From Agromyces laixinhei (GTDB taxonomy: Bacteria; Actinomycetota; Actinomycetes; Actinomycetales; Microbacteriaceae), in contig NZ_CP040872.1 of NCBI RefSeq assembly GCF_006337065.1, positions 2,232,001 to 2,296,000 on the forward strand: a DNA stretch of 64,000 nucleotides. The letters run 5' to 3'. The first letter of the stretch is position 1. Each line of letters begins with the position of its first letter. The notes below the pieces were generated by a model. That model worked only from the letters and a program-made list of their open reading frames with translations, was not told the DNA's origin and did no database searches. Below, piece after piece: positions 9,388 to 18,060 of this stretch. A program made the position numbers and the translations under genes.

Positions 9388-10344
9388 GTGGTCGCTCCTG
9401 CTTCGCTTCCGTACATCGACGGCGACGCCGCCCGCGCTGCGCTCCCCCTCCGTGACGCGATCGACGCCGTCGCCCGGGTCCTCGCGGTCGTCGATGCCGA
9501 TGCACAGCCCGCTCGCACCTCCACAGCGCTGAGCCGCGGCCAGTTCCTCCTCATGCCGGGCGAGCTCGGCGAGTTCGCCGGATGCAAGGTACTCACGGTC
9601 GCCGAGCCCGGACTCGCACAGGCGCCCGAACGGATCCAGGGGATGATGCTGCTGTTCGATGCGCGCTCGCTCGCTCCCGTCGCCGTGCTCGACGGCGCCG
9701 CCCTCACCGCTCTGCGCACGCCCGCCGTCTCCGCCGCGATTGCGGACCTCGTCACCCCCGCGGACGCGTCGACGGTCGCCGTGTTCGGCACCGGCCCGCA
9801 GGCGCGGGCCCACATCGAGGCGATCCGTGCGATCCGCCCCGTGGCACGCACGTTCGTGGTCGGGCGCACCGCCGACCGGACTGCCGCTGCCGCCGCGAAG
9901 TGGAGCGACCACCGTCTCGCAGTGATCCCGGCCAGACCGGATATCGTCGCCGAGTGCGACATCGTCGTCTGCGCAACGACGGCCGCGGCACCGGTGCTCA
10001 CCTCTGGAAGCATCGGGCCGCGCACCACCGTCGTGGCCGTCGGATCGCACGAGCCGCATCGCCGCGAGTTGCCCGGGGAGTTGCTCGGCCGGAGCCAAGT
10101 GCTGGTGGAGGGTCGCAGAGTGGCGCTGTCAGAAGCCGGCGACGTGATCATGGCGATCGCTGAGGGTGAACTCGACGACTCGGACCTCGTCACGTTCCGC
10201 GACATCGCGACAGGGTCGGCCGAAATCGCATTCGACAAACCCCGCGTGGTCAAGACGTGCGGCATGGTCTGGCAGGACGTGGTCATCGCCGCCGCTGTCG
10301 CCGCACGACGCGGCATCCGACTGCAAGAAGGAGATCTCGGCTGA
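9388..10344 (+). CDS. Ornithine cyclodeaminase / mu-crystallin family protein
   Basis: A 318-aa NAD(P)-dependent family protein. The Rossmann nucleotide-binding motif is FGTGPQARAH near residue 131; EFAGCK near residue 68 holds the Lys that is catalytic in ornithine cyclodeaminase; and the GDVIMAIAEGEL block typical of the family lies near residue 250. Members deaminate ornithine to proline or reduce or oxidise other amino or imino acids, so the substrate is open. GTG at 9388 has GGAG five bases upstream and starts just before the conserved core; earlier codons in the frame look non-coding. No operon partner is obvious. Confidence 0.85.
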   Translation: MVAPASLPYIDGDAARAALPLRDAIDAVARVLAVVDADAQPARTSTALSRGQFLLMPGELGEFAGCKVLTVAEPGLAQAPERIQGMMLLFDARSLAPVAVLDGAALTALRTPAVSAAIADLVTPADASTVAVFGTGPQARAHIEAIRAIRPVARTFVVGRTADRTAAAAAKWSDHRLAVIPARPDIVAECDIVVCATTAAAPVLTSGSIGPRTTVVAVGSHEPHRRELPGELLGRSQVLVEGRRVALSEAGDVIMAIAEGELDDSDLVTFRDIATGSAEIAFDKPRVVKTCGMVWQDVVIAAAVAARRGIRLQEGDLG

Positions 10345-10479
10345 CGGTTCCCCTCACGACCGAGGAGTGGACGGACTTCGCGGCGTAGCAGTCATCGTCA
10401 CCGTCGTGCGATCTCGGTGATGCGCCGTCGCGGACCGGGTGCCATGATGACGAGACATGATCTGCAAGGGGGAATGCGC

Positions 10480-11925
10480 ATGTCGATCGAAGCAACCACA
10501 GGGGCGGGGCTGACGAAGGACGAGATGGCCGAGGAGGTGGCCCGTCTCTCAACGCCCGACCGCTTGTCGACGCCGTTCGGTGACTTCGAGTTCTTCGACG
10601 GCGTGCCTGAGCCGAACTCGGTTCAGACGATCTTCGACGGACTCGATCTCGTCCGCGGCATCACTGCGTTCCTCAACACGATCCCGGGTGCGTCACTCGT
10701 CGCCATGCGGCACGGGCTGCGCATCGCCGGCGTCGACTCGCCCGACAAGATCGCGTTCACCGATCCGAAATGCAACTCCGGCGCTCTCTGGCTCACGCCG
10801 AACACCGAGACCACCTACGGCGTCGCCTTCCTCGATCTGCTGGCGTGGGGTCCGACGGTGATCGAGGCGCCCCCGCAGGCGCTCGGCGTCGTCGACGACT
10901 TCTGGTTCCGGTACGTCGCCGACATGGGCATCGCAGGCCCCGACAAGGGCGCCGGCGGCAAGTACCTCTTCCTGCCGCCGGGCTACGACGGCGAGCGGCC
11001 CGACGGGTACTACACCTACGAGAGCCCGACGTTCACGAACTTCGTCGTGATCCGCGCCTTGGGCGGCGTGCCATCCATCTTGCAGTCCCGTATCTACCGA
11101 TTGAGTGACGCCGCGGCCCCGCCGGAGAACACGTTCGTGAACATCGCCGACCAGGTCTTCAACACGATCCACTCGAACGACTTCTCGTTCTTCGATGAGG
11201 TCGCCGAACTCGTCGCCGAAGAACCAGCCGCCGCGCTCGACCCGGAGCGCGCGGGCACGCTGGCCGCCCTCGGCATCGCACACGGAGTGCCCTTCGCACC
11301 CGATGAGCATCGGCGCGGGATCCTCGACGACGCCGCCCGCATCGGTGCCGGAATGGCGCGTGCCAACCTCTACCGGCCGCGCAACCCGGAGTCGTACCGC
11401 TGGGATGGGTCGTCGTGGAAGGAGGGGTTCGTCGGCGGCAGCTACGAGTTCTTGAACGACGGTGCGCGCAATCTCGATGCCCGTACGCTCTTCCACTATG
11501 CGGCGACGGTGATCACGCCGGCGATGGCGCACGCACAGGTCGGCGCCGGCTCGGCCTACATCTACACCGCTCAAGACGCAGATGGCGCCCTGCTGGATGG
11601 AGCTGCCACGTACTCGCTGACGATCCCGCCGAACCCGCCGGCGAAGAACTTCTGGGCGTTCGACCTGTACGACACCCAGACCCGTTCGCTACTGCAGTCA
11701 ACGCTCTACCCGGCACTGTCCAGCCTCGGCGAGGGTCTCCAGGCCGAGGCCGACGGTTCGTACGTGCTGTGGTTCGCGCCGACCGCCCCGGAAGACAAGG
11801 AATCCAACTGGATCCCGACGCTGCCCGGCAAATCGTGGTGGCCCCTGCTGCGCCTCTACGGCCCGCTCGAGTCATGGTTCGACAACACCTGGCGCCTGCC
11901 CGAGATCGTCCGCGTGAGCGAGTGA
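10480..11925 (+). CDS. DUF1254/DUF1214 domain protein
   Basis: A 481-aa protein of unknown biochemical role. The N-terminal half matches the DUF1254 pattern (LTPNTETTYGVAFLDL, then the PPQALGVVDDFWFRYV stretch and KYLFLPPGYDG). The C-terminal half is DUF1214-like (AQVGAGSAYIYTAQDADG, NFWAFDLYDTQTRSLLQ, YVLWFAP). Proteins with this pair often sit near amino-acid or xenobiotic catabolism genes. ATG at 10480 has AAGGGGG at good spacing; the ATG two codons earlier is too close to it. There is no signal peptide. Confidence 0.82.
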   Translation: MSIEATTGAGLTKDEMAEEVARLSTPDRLSTPFGDFEFFDGVPEPNSVQTIFDGLDLVRGITAFLNTIPGASLVAMRHGLRIAGVDSPDKIAFTDPKCNSGALWLTPNTETTYGVAFLDLLAWGPTVIEAPPQALGVVDDFWFRYVADMGIAGPDKGAGGKYLFLPPGYDGERPDGYYTYESPTFTNFVVIRALGGVPSILQSRIYRLSDAAAPPENTFVNIADQVFNTIHSNDFSFFDEVAELVAEEPAAALDPERAGTLAALGIAHGVPFAPDEHRRGILDDAARIGAGMARANLYRPRNPESYRWDGSSWKEGFVGGSYEFLNDGARNLDARTLFHYAATVITPAMAHAQVGAGSAYIYTAQDADGALLDGAATYSLTIPPNPPAKNFWAFDLYDTQTRSLLQSTLYPALSSLGEGLQAEADGSYVLWFAPTAPEDKESNWIPTLPGKSWWPLLRLYGPLESWFDNTWRLPEIVRVSE

Positions 11926-11986
11926 GTCACGAGTTTCTGCCCGGCCTTGCGCAGTTGCGCTGTCAACCGGGGGTTCGAGGGTTGGA

Positions 11987-12634
11987 TCATCGTCGAAACT
12001 CCTCGGGCCGCTCATTGCGAACTTGTTCCACCGCTCGGGCGTCTTCGGCGTCGACGGTGCGTGCCTCGGCGAGGACCCGATCGATGCTGCCGGCCGGGAT
12101 CACCACGGCCCCGGCGGTGTCCGCGTAAATGTAGTCGCCCGGGACGACCGTCACGCCGGCGATTTCGACTGCGACGTCGGCCGCGTATGGCACCACGGTG
12201 CTCCCGCCCCATCGGGTCGCCTCGCCTCGGCACCAAGTAGAGAATTCAAAGCCGCCCAGCTGAGCGAAGTCCCGCAGCCGCCCATCGGCGAGAACGCCGG
12301 CGATGTGTCGGTGTTCGCCGCGTGAAAGCTTGATGCCCCCTCCGTGAGACGCGTCGGGATAGCCGCCGCTGGAAAGGACGAGTACCCGCCCTTGCGCGTC
12401 TGGCCCGACGGCCTGAGAGAAGACGCGGGCGAAGTCCGTCTGTTGCAGGTCGTCGCGGTACGGCAAGTAGGCGATGGTGGCAGCCGGCCCGAAGAGCGGA
12501 CGGGTCGGATCGGGACTGATGAGGGGAAGGAGATCGGCTCGATGCGGGTGGATCCGGCCCACGGCGTCCACCAGGGCGGCGCATCCCAGTTCGGCGGCTT
12601 CAGCGGCTCGGTCCTGGGTGTCGTGATCGCTCAT
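11987..12634 (-). CDS. RraA-like protein (HMG aldolase / dimethylmenaquinone methyltransferase-like fold)
   Basis: A 215-aa protein of the RraA superfamily. Family marks are the G-V-L-A-D-G-R-L-R-D segment around residue 121, with the Arg-Asp pair used in metal and substrate binding in the aldolases, and DYIYADTAGAVVIP near residue 180. Relatives are 4-hydroxy-4-methyl-2-oxoglutarate aldolases or RNase E inhibitors; a catabolic aldolase or decarboxylase role fits better here than RNase control. The start lies five bases after the VOC stop, so the two are cotranscribed. Confidence 0.8.
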   Translation of the reverse strand: MSDHDTQDRAAEAAELGCAALVDAVGRIHPHRADLLPLISPDPTRPLFGPAATIAYLPYRDDLQQTDFARVFSQAVGPDAQGRVLVLSSGGYPDASHGGGIKLSRGEHRHIAGVLADGRLRDFAQLGGFEFSTWCRGEATRWGGSTVVPYAADVAVEIAGVTVVPGDYIYADTAGAVVIPAGSIDRVLAEARTVDAEDARAVEQVRNERPEEFRR

Positions 12635-12639
12635 CAGGT

Positions 12640-13099
12640 CTACCCATCGGCCTTGGTCGGGCGGTCGGCGTACACGCCTTCGAGCATGCCTGTAGCCTGG
12701 CCGATCTCGATGAGGTAGCCGTCTGGGTCGCGCAGGTAGCATCGCAGTTCGGCTTTGCGATCGAGAGGCTCGGTGAGGAACTCGGCACCTTTGCCGACGG
12801 CGTGCGCATAGAACGCGGCGATATCGGCGACGCGGACATTGAGGAAGCTGGACACCGGGTCGCCTGGTTGCGGGACGGTCAAGGTGACTCCCGGCTTGTC
12901 CGGGGTGGGGCCGCCGCCGGGGTTCATGATGATCCAGCTACCCGCGATCTTCACGATCGCCGGATTCTCTTCCAGCACGACCTCGCCGCCGAAGACGTCG
13001 GCGTAGAAGGCCCGTGAGGTGGCGACGTCGCGGACGGTGATGAAGTGGGTGAGGACTATCCCCTCGACGGGGGGCCGGAAGGTTGTCGTGGGTGGTCAT
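12640..13099 (-). pseudogene. VOC (glyoxalase/dioxygenase) family protein, frameshifted near the start
   Basis: The frame encodes a vicinal-oxygen-chelate domain: LTHFITVRDV with the first metal-site His, SRAFYADVFGGEVV, then WIIMNPGGG and RCYLRDPDGYLIEI with the last Glu. No start codon exists in this frame before those residues, because a TGA at 13098-13096 closes it. ATG at 13099, with AGGGAC at good spacing, reads M-T-T and then enters a wrong frame. One extra base between about 13085 and 13096 explains it, and the 460-base span is one over a multiple of three. It is either a broken gene or a sequencing error. A GTG at 12978 would give only a 112-aa fragment without the first metal ligand. 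Confidence 0.7.
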
Positions 13100-13154
13100 C
13101 GGTCTGTCCCTTGAATGAGTGCAGCCTGGTTGCTGCGGTCGTTGCTGTCGTGAC

Positions 13155-14099
13155 CTAGCGGAGGTGGTTCCACCGGTCAGGGTCGTCTTCGAGCGTGTCC
13201 CGGTCCCAATCGCCGTGTACGGCGGCGGCCCGATACGCAGAGTGCAGGAACTCCAGTACCGTTCGGTCGGGATCGTCAGTCGCGGCCACGGCTTCGTAGG
13301 GCAGCAGGAACTGGCCGTTCTCAGCGCTGTAATAGGCAGCGTCGGGTCCGACCCGATAGTCGGCGAAACCATCGGGCTCCGGGTAGGCATACGCGTAGAA
13401 CGCGCCTTCCTCCCCGCCGCCGGGCCAGAACCCGCAGCTGAAGAGCTCCTGCGAGTAGCCCTCCACCATCACCCAATCGCCCACGTTCGGGGCACCGCCG
13501 GGATGCTTGGGCGCGTCCCTGCCGGAGAACCGGGTGCAGGCGAGATCCATCGACCCCCAGAAGAAGTGAACCGGGCTGACCTTACCGACGAAGTGCGACC
13601 GGAACTCGTCCATCACCCGGTGCGCCTGCAGCAGCTGCTCCCAGAACAGGCGCGCCGCAGCGCGGTCGTAGGAGGCATGCTCGGTGTCCTCGGCGAACGG
13701 GATGGCGGGATCCACCTCGTTCGGCCCGGATGAGATCTCGGCTTCGATGCCCAACTCGCTCAGCGCTTGCAAGGTCTGAGCGTGGAACTCCGCCACCGGC
13801 TTCGCCTCCAGTCGGACGGTTCGAGCGTCGCCGTCGCTGTTGCGAAGGCGGAGTTGGTGGTCGATGAAGTCGAACTCGAGATCGAACAGCCGGCGCCCGG
13901 CGGGAATGCTGCCGGTGCTCAGCCCGCGCGGGGTGACGTAGAGGGTCACCTGCCACCAGTGGTTGACCAGTGGCGCGTGCACGAGCCGGACCTTGCCAAC
14001 GATCTGGGTCCACATGTGCAAAGTGTCACGGGTCGCCGTCCAGTCGTCGACTCTCAGCTGGGGCCAGACCCTGTTCGGTGTCGGCGTATCTGTGCTCAT
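13155..14099 (-). CDS. DUF5996 family protein
   Basis: A 314-aa soluble protein recognised as DUF5996-like from its opening (WPQLRVDDWTATRDTLHMW), the LVNHWWQVTLYVTPRGL stretch, the central HFFWGSMDLACTRFSGR, and the YSQELFSCGFWPGGG region. The function is unknown. ATG at 14099 is chosen because GGAGAAG stands just before it; four residues further upstream are possible. It lies between the VOC gene and the SpoIIM-like gene, all on the - strand with short gaps, so they are probably one transcript. Confidence 0.75.
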   Translation of the reverse strand: MSTDTPTPNRVWPQLRVDDWTATRDTLHMWTQIVGKVRLVHAPLVNHWWQVTLYVTPRGLSTGSIPAGRRLFDLEFDFIDHQLRLRNSDGDARTVRLEAKPVAEFHAQTLQALSELGIEAEISSGPNEVDPAIPFAEDTEHASYDRAAARLFWEQLLQAHRVMDEFRSHFVGKVSPVHFFWGSMDLACTRFSGRDAPKHPGGAPNVGDWVMVEGYSQELFSCGFWPGGGEEGAFYAYAYPEPDGFADYRVGPDAAYYSAENGQFLLPYEAVAATDDPDRTVLEFLHSAYRAAAVHGDWDRDTLEDDPDRWNHLR

Positions 14100-14136
14100 G
14101 ATCTTCTCCATCAGGGAGAGCGGGACTCAATGAGGG

Positions 14137-14826
14137 TTAGAGGAGCAGCTCGATGAGCGGGTTCAGGAAGTAGCGCAGTGAGTATGCCTCCCACACCGCA
14201 CCGAGAACGAGCAACGCGAGCGCCGGCAGCGCCAGCAGGCCGAGCCGTTGCAGACCCCGGACATAGCCTTGGCGCCGGTTCTTCGCACCGACGGTTCGGG
14301 GGAAGAGCCAGTGCGTGCCCAGGAGGTATACGCCGAGCAGGAGCAGTATGTAGGCCTGGAACTCGATCACGAGCGTCAGTGAGTGCGGAATGAGCACGAC
14401 CCATCTCTCGGGTGAGGCCGGAACGAGCGTGATGCCGGTCTCGACCGCCCAATAGCCGAAGAACGCGAGACCGGCGAACGGCACGATGACCGACGGCAGC
14501 ACGATGGTCAGCAGGCTGAGCCGGAAGAGGTTGACAGCCAGGATCGTGAGCGCGAACAGCGGCGGGGTGGTGACGAGCCAGCGGACCAACTCGCCGGTGC
14601 CGTCGGTCTCCAGGGACGCGGCCCGCAATGCGTTGAGGTCGGGGAAGATGAGCCCGATCGCGAACCCGATGATGAAGAGGCCGTAGGCCGCCGCGTTGAT
14701 GATGAGATACGCGCGCATGTGTTGACGGATGATTCGGAAGGGCCGCCGCCAGAAGGGCCCGCGTTGGGCCGACGCCTTGGGAGGGGCGTCGGTCATGGAT
14801 GTGCTCGGCGAGTGGACGGATGCCAT
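14137..14826 (-). CDS. SpoIIM-like integral membrane protein
   Basis: A 229-aa protein with about five membrane segments. The first follows RRPFRIIRQHMRAYL, and later parts contain PHSLTLVIEFQAYILLLLG and a C-terminal VLGAVWEAYSLRYF. The pattern of a His-Ser loop followed by a Glu-containing helix resembles the stage II sporulation protein M family, which is also widespread in non-sporulating actinobacteria with no known role. ATG at 14826 is preceded by AAGGAG. First gene of the - strand run SpoIIM-like, DUF5996, VOC, RraA-like. Confidence 0.65.
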   Translation of the reverse strand: MASVHSPSTSMTDAPPKASAQRGPFWRRPFRIIRQHMRAYLIINAAAYGLFIIGFAIGLIFPDLNALRAASLETDGTGELVRWLVTTPPLFALTILAVNLFRLSLLTIVLPSVIVPFAGLAFFGYWAVETGITLVPASPERWVVLIPHSLTLVIEFQAYILLLLGVYLLGTHWLFPRTVGAKNRRQGYVRGLQRLGLLALPALALLVLGAVWEAYSLRYFLNPLIELLL

Positions 14827-15268
14827 CGGTGCGTCTCCTTCTCAGATCTGCGATGCGTCGAATGCTGTGGCGCAAGTCCACACCGTGTTCTCGGAACCAG
14901 GTCAAGCGGCGGGGTCTGCGCGGCACAGTCGGAGAACCTCCTAGGCGGCCGGCGGGCGATGGTCTCCGGGAGACCTGCTTCGGACCCGGCCCGCTTACGG
15001 CGTCGAGCGAGACGTTCGGCACATGGTCCGAACACGGCTCCACTGTGCAGGACTTCCGGATCTCCCGGCTCGGCCTCCTGCGCGGGGGCAGGAGCTGCAC
15101 GGCGCGGTCGTTGGGGCCGCCCGGGTTCGCGTGGCACGCATCCCCGCAACCGACGTATGGTGAGCAGGGATACTGCGCAGTTCTTCATCCCGGCTGGTGG
15201 CGGGCCGAGTCGACCACACCGATCCGCGCTTCCCGCGGCGCATCACCTCAAGGAACAGGAGTACCAGG
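14827..15268. other. Divergent intergenic region without a convincing gene
   Basis: These 442 bases lie between the divergent SpoIIM-like and SDR genes. Open frames exist on both strands but none has family-like composition or a good ribosome site. It should hold the two promoters; no clear operator or hairpin stands out. Confidence 0.5.
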
Positions 15269-16051
15269 ATGCCTGAAACGAACTCGCTCGGACTCGCCGA
15301 GAAGAACGGCCTCGTCACCGCTGCCGGAGACGGGATCGGCCGGGCCAGCGCCTTGGCCTTCGCGGCGGCCGGAGCGCGCGTGTTGATCTCGGACATCGCG
15401 CCTGAAGGTCTCGAGGAGACTGCGCGATTGATCCGCGAGGCCGGCGGCATCGTCGAGACCATGGTCGGCGACGCATCCGCTGAATCCATGGCGGAAGCGA
15501 GCGTCGCTCGGGTCGTCGAACTGTGGGGGTCTCTCGACTTCGCCCACAACAACGCCGGTATCGGCGCGCCGAACGCTCCGTTCACCGAACAGGACCGCGC
15601 CGCTTGGGAGCGCATCTTCTCCGTCAACGTGTTCGGGACCATGGCCTTCATGAAGCACGAGCTCCGTCAGATGGAGAAGCAAGCCTCCGGCGCCATCGTG
15701 AACACTGCGTCGATGGCGGGTAAGGACGGATCCCCCGGGCTGTCGCCGTATGTCGCTTCGAAGTGGGCAGTGAACGGTATGACGCAGACCGCTGCACTCG
15801 AGTACGCCGCGAGGGGTATCCGCGTCAACTCGATCTGCCCCGGAGCGACGCTGACGACTGCACTGCGAACCTGGCGAGCCTCTTCGCCCGAGGCGTACGA
15901 CGCCGTCGCCGCATCCATCCCGATGCGACGGATGGGTGAGCCGGAGGAGCAGGCCGCGGCGGCCGTGTGGCTCTGCTCCGCCCAGGCGAGCTACATCACC
16001 GGCACCCTGCTCAATGTCGAAGGCGGCGACGGCATCCTCGGCAAGCAGTAG
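15269..16051 (+). CDS. SDR family oxidoreductase
   Basis: A 260-aa short-chain dehydrogenase/reductase. The cofactor loop reads TAAGDGIG near residue 17; the usual first Gly (TGxxxGIG) is Ala here. ISDI after the second beta strand has an Asp that favours NAD(H). HNNAG, the Ser of NTAS, and the YVASK catalytic pair are present, and the C terminus GTLLNVEGGDGI is typical of the classical family. The ATG at 15269 has an AGGAG-like site. It stands alone and its substrate is unknown. Confidence 0.87.
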   Translation: MPETNSLGLAEKNGLVTAAGDGIGRASALAFAAAGARVLISDIAPEGLEETARLIREAGGIVETMVGDASAESMAEASVARVVELWGSLDFAHNNAGIGAPNAPFTEQDRAAWERIFSVNVFGTMAFMKHELRQMEKQASGAIVNTASMAGKDGSPGLSPYVASKWAVNGMTQTAALEYAARGIRVNSICPGATLTTALRTWRASSPEAYDAVAASIPMRRMGEPEEQAAAAVWLCSAQASYITGTLLNVEGGDGILGKQ

Positions 16052-16183
16052 CCCCAAGCGCGCCAGCGGACCGATCGCAACCCACAGCCGGACACGGTCC
16101 AGCGTGCACATTCGCTGGGTCTGCCGACGCCACCGCCTGGTGACCCGCCCCGCTGAGGGATGGCTTAGTGCTTTCTCTCTCTT

Positions 16184-16221
16184 CGACACCCTCTTCGACG
16201 TTCTACGCGGAGAGGGGGTCG
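16184..16221. terminator. Stem-loop between convergent genes
   Basis: Arms CGACACCCTCTTC and GGAGAGGGGGTCG pair over 13 positions with two mismatches around a 12-base loop. It lies between the SDR stop and the end of the HAAS-type gene, so it may serve both strands. The T tract is poor. Confidence 0.5.
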
Positions 16222-16255
16222 ATGGGGATTGAGCATCGTTCAGCGCCAGAGGCCG

Positions 16256-17203
16256 CTAAACCGCCGGCGCGGGGCTGCCCTGGCGCAAGTGGCGGGCGGT
16301 GAGCACGAGGTCGAGCAGGCAGATCGCGGCGACGAGGAGGAGGCATCCTCTTGTCACGGAGTCGGCGTAGGGCTGCGCGAAGATCGGACCGGCTGCCACC
16401 CACCAGACGAGCAGGACGACCCAGAGCGTGTTCCCGACGATGGCGAGCAGCCTGGTTGTGCGTGTCCAGCGCCCCGCGACGAGAACGGCGATCATGCTTG
16501 CCAAGGTCGCCGCCCAGAGCACGATCGCCCATGGACCCCGCGTGGCCAAGAAGGCCTCGTCGATCACGAACGCGTCGAGGAGCGGCTGCGGCAACTCGGG
16601 CCACAACGTGGCGAGGTTGATCGCGGCCACCAGAGCTGCGATGCCCACGAGTGCGCCCGCGATCGCGAGCACATAGAGCGGGCGACTGATGCGGTCGCGG
16701 TCGAGCGCCGCTGCTGCCCGGGGCGTCCACTCCGGAGCATCACCGCCGCGCCGCGCCGCCATCACTGCCGCCACGATGCTCAGCGAAACGAGCAGACCCG
16801 GCCACCAGAACGCGCCGAGACCCGCGGACAGCCACCAGGTGCCGAGCCGACTGAGCCAGTCGTCGCCGGCGCCGGTCGCGGGGGCGGTGTAGGCCGCGAT
16901 GAGCGTGATCACCCACTGCACCGCCACGCCGCCGAGCGAGATCCATGCGAATCGGGGCGCGTCCGCAGGTCGGATGATCGTGAACCCGGCGGGTCGGTAG
17001 CGGTCGGCAACGTCGGCGGGTCGCCCGAACTCCGCGAGCAGTTCGAGCGTCGTCGCGGTGTCGGGCTCGTTGTCGCCGACGCGCCCGCGCAGTTCCTCGG
17101 TGAGCAGCGAGCGCAGTTCGAACCCAACGTCGGTGCGCTGCCGCTTCGGTAGGTGGCGTACGACTTCGGTGACGTAGGACTGTATGAGGGCATCCGGCTT
17201 CAT
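16256..17203 (-). CDS. HAAS-domain membrane protein, PadR partner
   Basis: A 315-aa protein. The N-terminal cytosolic part (about residues 1-85, with a helical region rich in Arg and Glu and LLAEFGRPADVADRYRP) resembles the HAAS domain found next to PadR regulators. About six to seven membrane segments follow. ATG at 17203 overlaps the PadR stop (ATGA), so the two are translationally coupled. Such pairs are thought to sense envelope or membrane stress, but the signal and target here are unknown. Confidence 0.75.
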   Translation of the reverse strand: MKPDALIQSYVTEVVRHLPKRQRTDVGFELRSLLTEELRGRVGDNEPDTATTLELLAEFGRPADVADRYRPAGFTIIRPADAPRFAWISLGGVAVQWVITLIAAYTAPATGAGDDWLSRLGTWWLSAGLGAFWWPGLLVSLSIVAAVMAARRGGDAPEWTPRAAAALDRDRISRPLYVLAIAGALVGIAALVAAINLATLWPELPQPLLDAFVIDEAFLATRGPWAIVLWAATLASMIAVLVAGRWTRTTRLLAIVGNTLWVVLLVWWVAAGPIFAQPYADSVTRGCLLLVAAICLLDLVLTARHLRQGSPAPAV

Positions 17204-17532
17204 TGCTTCTCTCCGTCCAAGAGTTGGGACATGACGGTTGCGAGAGAGGCCCACGATGCAGACAGCTCTCGATAGAGCTCGGCGCCGATGGCGTTGAGCG
17301 AGTAATACCGACGTGGTGGGCCGTTCTCCGCCTTCCACTGCGAGGCGAGGAGTCCTTGGGCCTCGAGCCGTCGCAGCAGGGGGTACAGCGTGCCTTCTTC
17401 AATGGGCAGCCCGCGCTTGGCAAGCGCCTGGCGCAGTGAGTAGCCGTACTGCTCCTCGCGGAGCTGGGACAGAACGGCGAGCACGAGGACGCCCTTGCGA
17501 AGGTCCTGTTCGTGCTTCGCGATCGCTACCAT
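17200..17532 (-). CDS. PadR family transcriptional regulator
   Basis: A 110-aa winged-helix regulator. The core is QYGYSLRQALAKRGL followed by EGTLYPLLRRLEAQGLL, the classic PadR recognition region, then PRRYYSLNAIG for the wing. ATG at 17532 has no ribosome site but stands seven bases after a TAATGT box, so the message is probably leaderless. It is coupled by ATGA to the HAAS-type membrane gene, and autoregulation at the overlapping promoter is likely for this family. Confidence 0.88.
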   Translation of the reverse strand: MVAIAKHEQDLRKGVLVLAVLSQLREEQYGYSLRQALAKRGLPIEEGTLYPLLRRLEAQGLLASQWKAENGPPRRYYSLNAIGAELYRELSASWASLATVMSQLLDGEKQ

Positions 17533-17568
17533 GCGGCATACATTACATAGTGCTACACAGTACCGCAA
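17533..17568 (-). promoter_or_regulatory. Leaderless promoter of padR-like gene
   Basis: On the - strand, TTGCGG (17568-17563) and TAATGT (17545-17540) are 17 bases apart, and the -10 box ends seven bases before the ATG. The spacer is AT-rich with GTGTAG and TATGTA elements that could be the PadR operator. Confidence 0.6.
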
Positions 17569-17718
17569 GCAGACCGGCCCGCTCGCTCGCGTGAATGCGA
17601 CCCTGACTCTCACCGATTCCAGGTATCGGGGGTGCGCCGGGGGTGCGCGACTTGAAGGCTGAGAGCCGAAGCGGGCGAGCAGAGGGGCTAAGAACGCCGT
17701 CTAGTCAGCCGTTTGAGT

Positions 17719-17754
17719 GGTAGGGCGGACGGGACTTGAACCCGTGACCGATGG
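17719..17754 (-). repeat. Distal attachment-site copy (tRNA-Met 3' fragment)
   Basis: Identical over 36 bases to 27803-27838. It covers the T arm and the 3' acceptor strand of tRNA-Met and lacks the D arm and anticodon, so it is not a tRNA. Unlike the right copy it is followed by a complete CCA end (17720-17718), which suggests it carries the original chromosomal 3' flank. Confidence 0.85.
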
Positions 17755-18060
17755 CTTAGACCGGGCGCGACTCCCCCGGCCGAACACCTGGAGATACCTC
17801 GAGTGATCTCGAGCTGATCAGGTTCTTCTCGTCGAACCTGCGATCAGTCTATCGAATTGCCTCGGCTCGCCTCGGGCGGGATCGAATCGATAAACGACCA
17901 ATAAACGTGCACGCATCAAGTGCGATTCGATCTCCAGCCCCCCTCAGCTCAGCGCACCTCTGGATCCAGCACGATCCTGGGCACTTCTCGCGGCCCCTCA
18001 AGAACTAAAAGCTCAGCGGCAGTTTCCAGCACTTCCGAGCCCGGTGCATCAGCAATGAGC
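17755..18060. other. Left inner end of the element, no gene
   Basis: 306 bases without a supported gene. It contains the AT-rich repeat at 17890-17907 and an inverted run around 17795-17830 rich in TCGAG/CTCGA. It is probably the recombinase-binding arm on this side plus the region downstream of the lipoprotein gene. Confidence 0.45.
17890..17907 (+). repeat. Arm-type-like repeat, left
   Basis: ATAAACGACCAATAAACG is itself two ATAAACG units. A near copy, ATAAACGGCCAATAAG, lies in the same orientation at 27723-27738 inside the other end of the element. In this GC-rich DNA the pair stands out; binding by the recombinase or excisionase is inferred. Confidence 0.6.

Noticed and set aside
12938..13390. 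Arg-rich frame that starts at the VOC ATG and reads on
   Set aside because: After the first three codons the composition becomes RRRHLTGLLRRRLRRRG, the mark of a shifted reading of the real VOC frame.
14719..15276. Possible gene between the SpoIIM-like and SDR genes
   Set aside because: Frames on both strands lack ribosome sites and show no recognisable domain; the region fits a divergent promoter area.
17719..17754. A second tRNA-Met gene
   Set aside because: Only the T arm and 3' acceptor strand are present; the D arm and anticodon are missing. It is an attachment-site copy.
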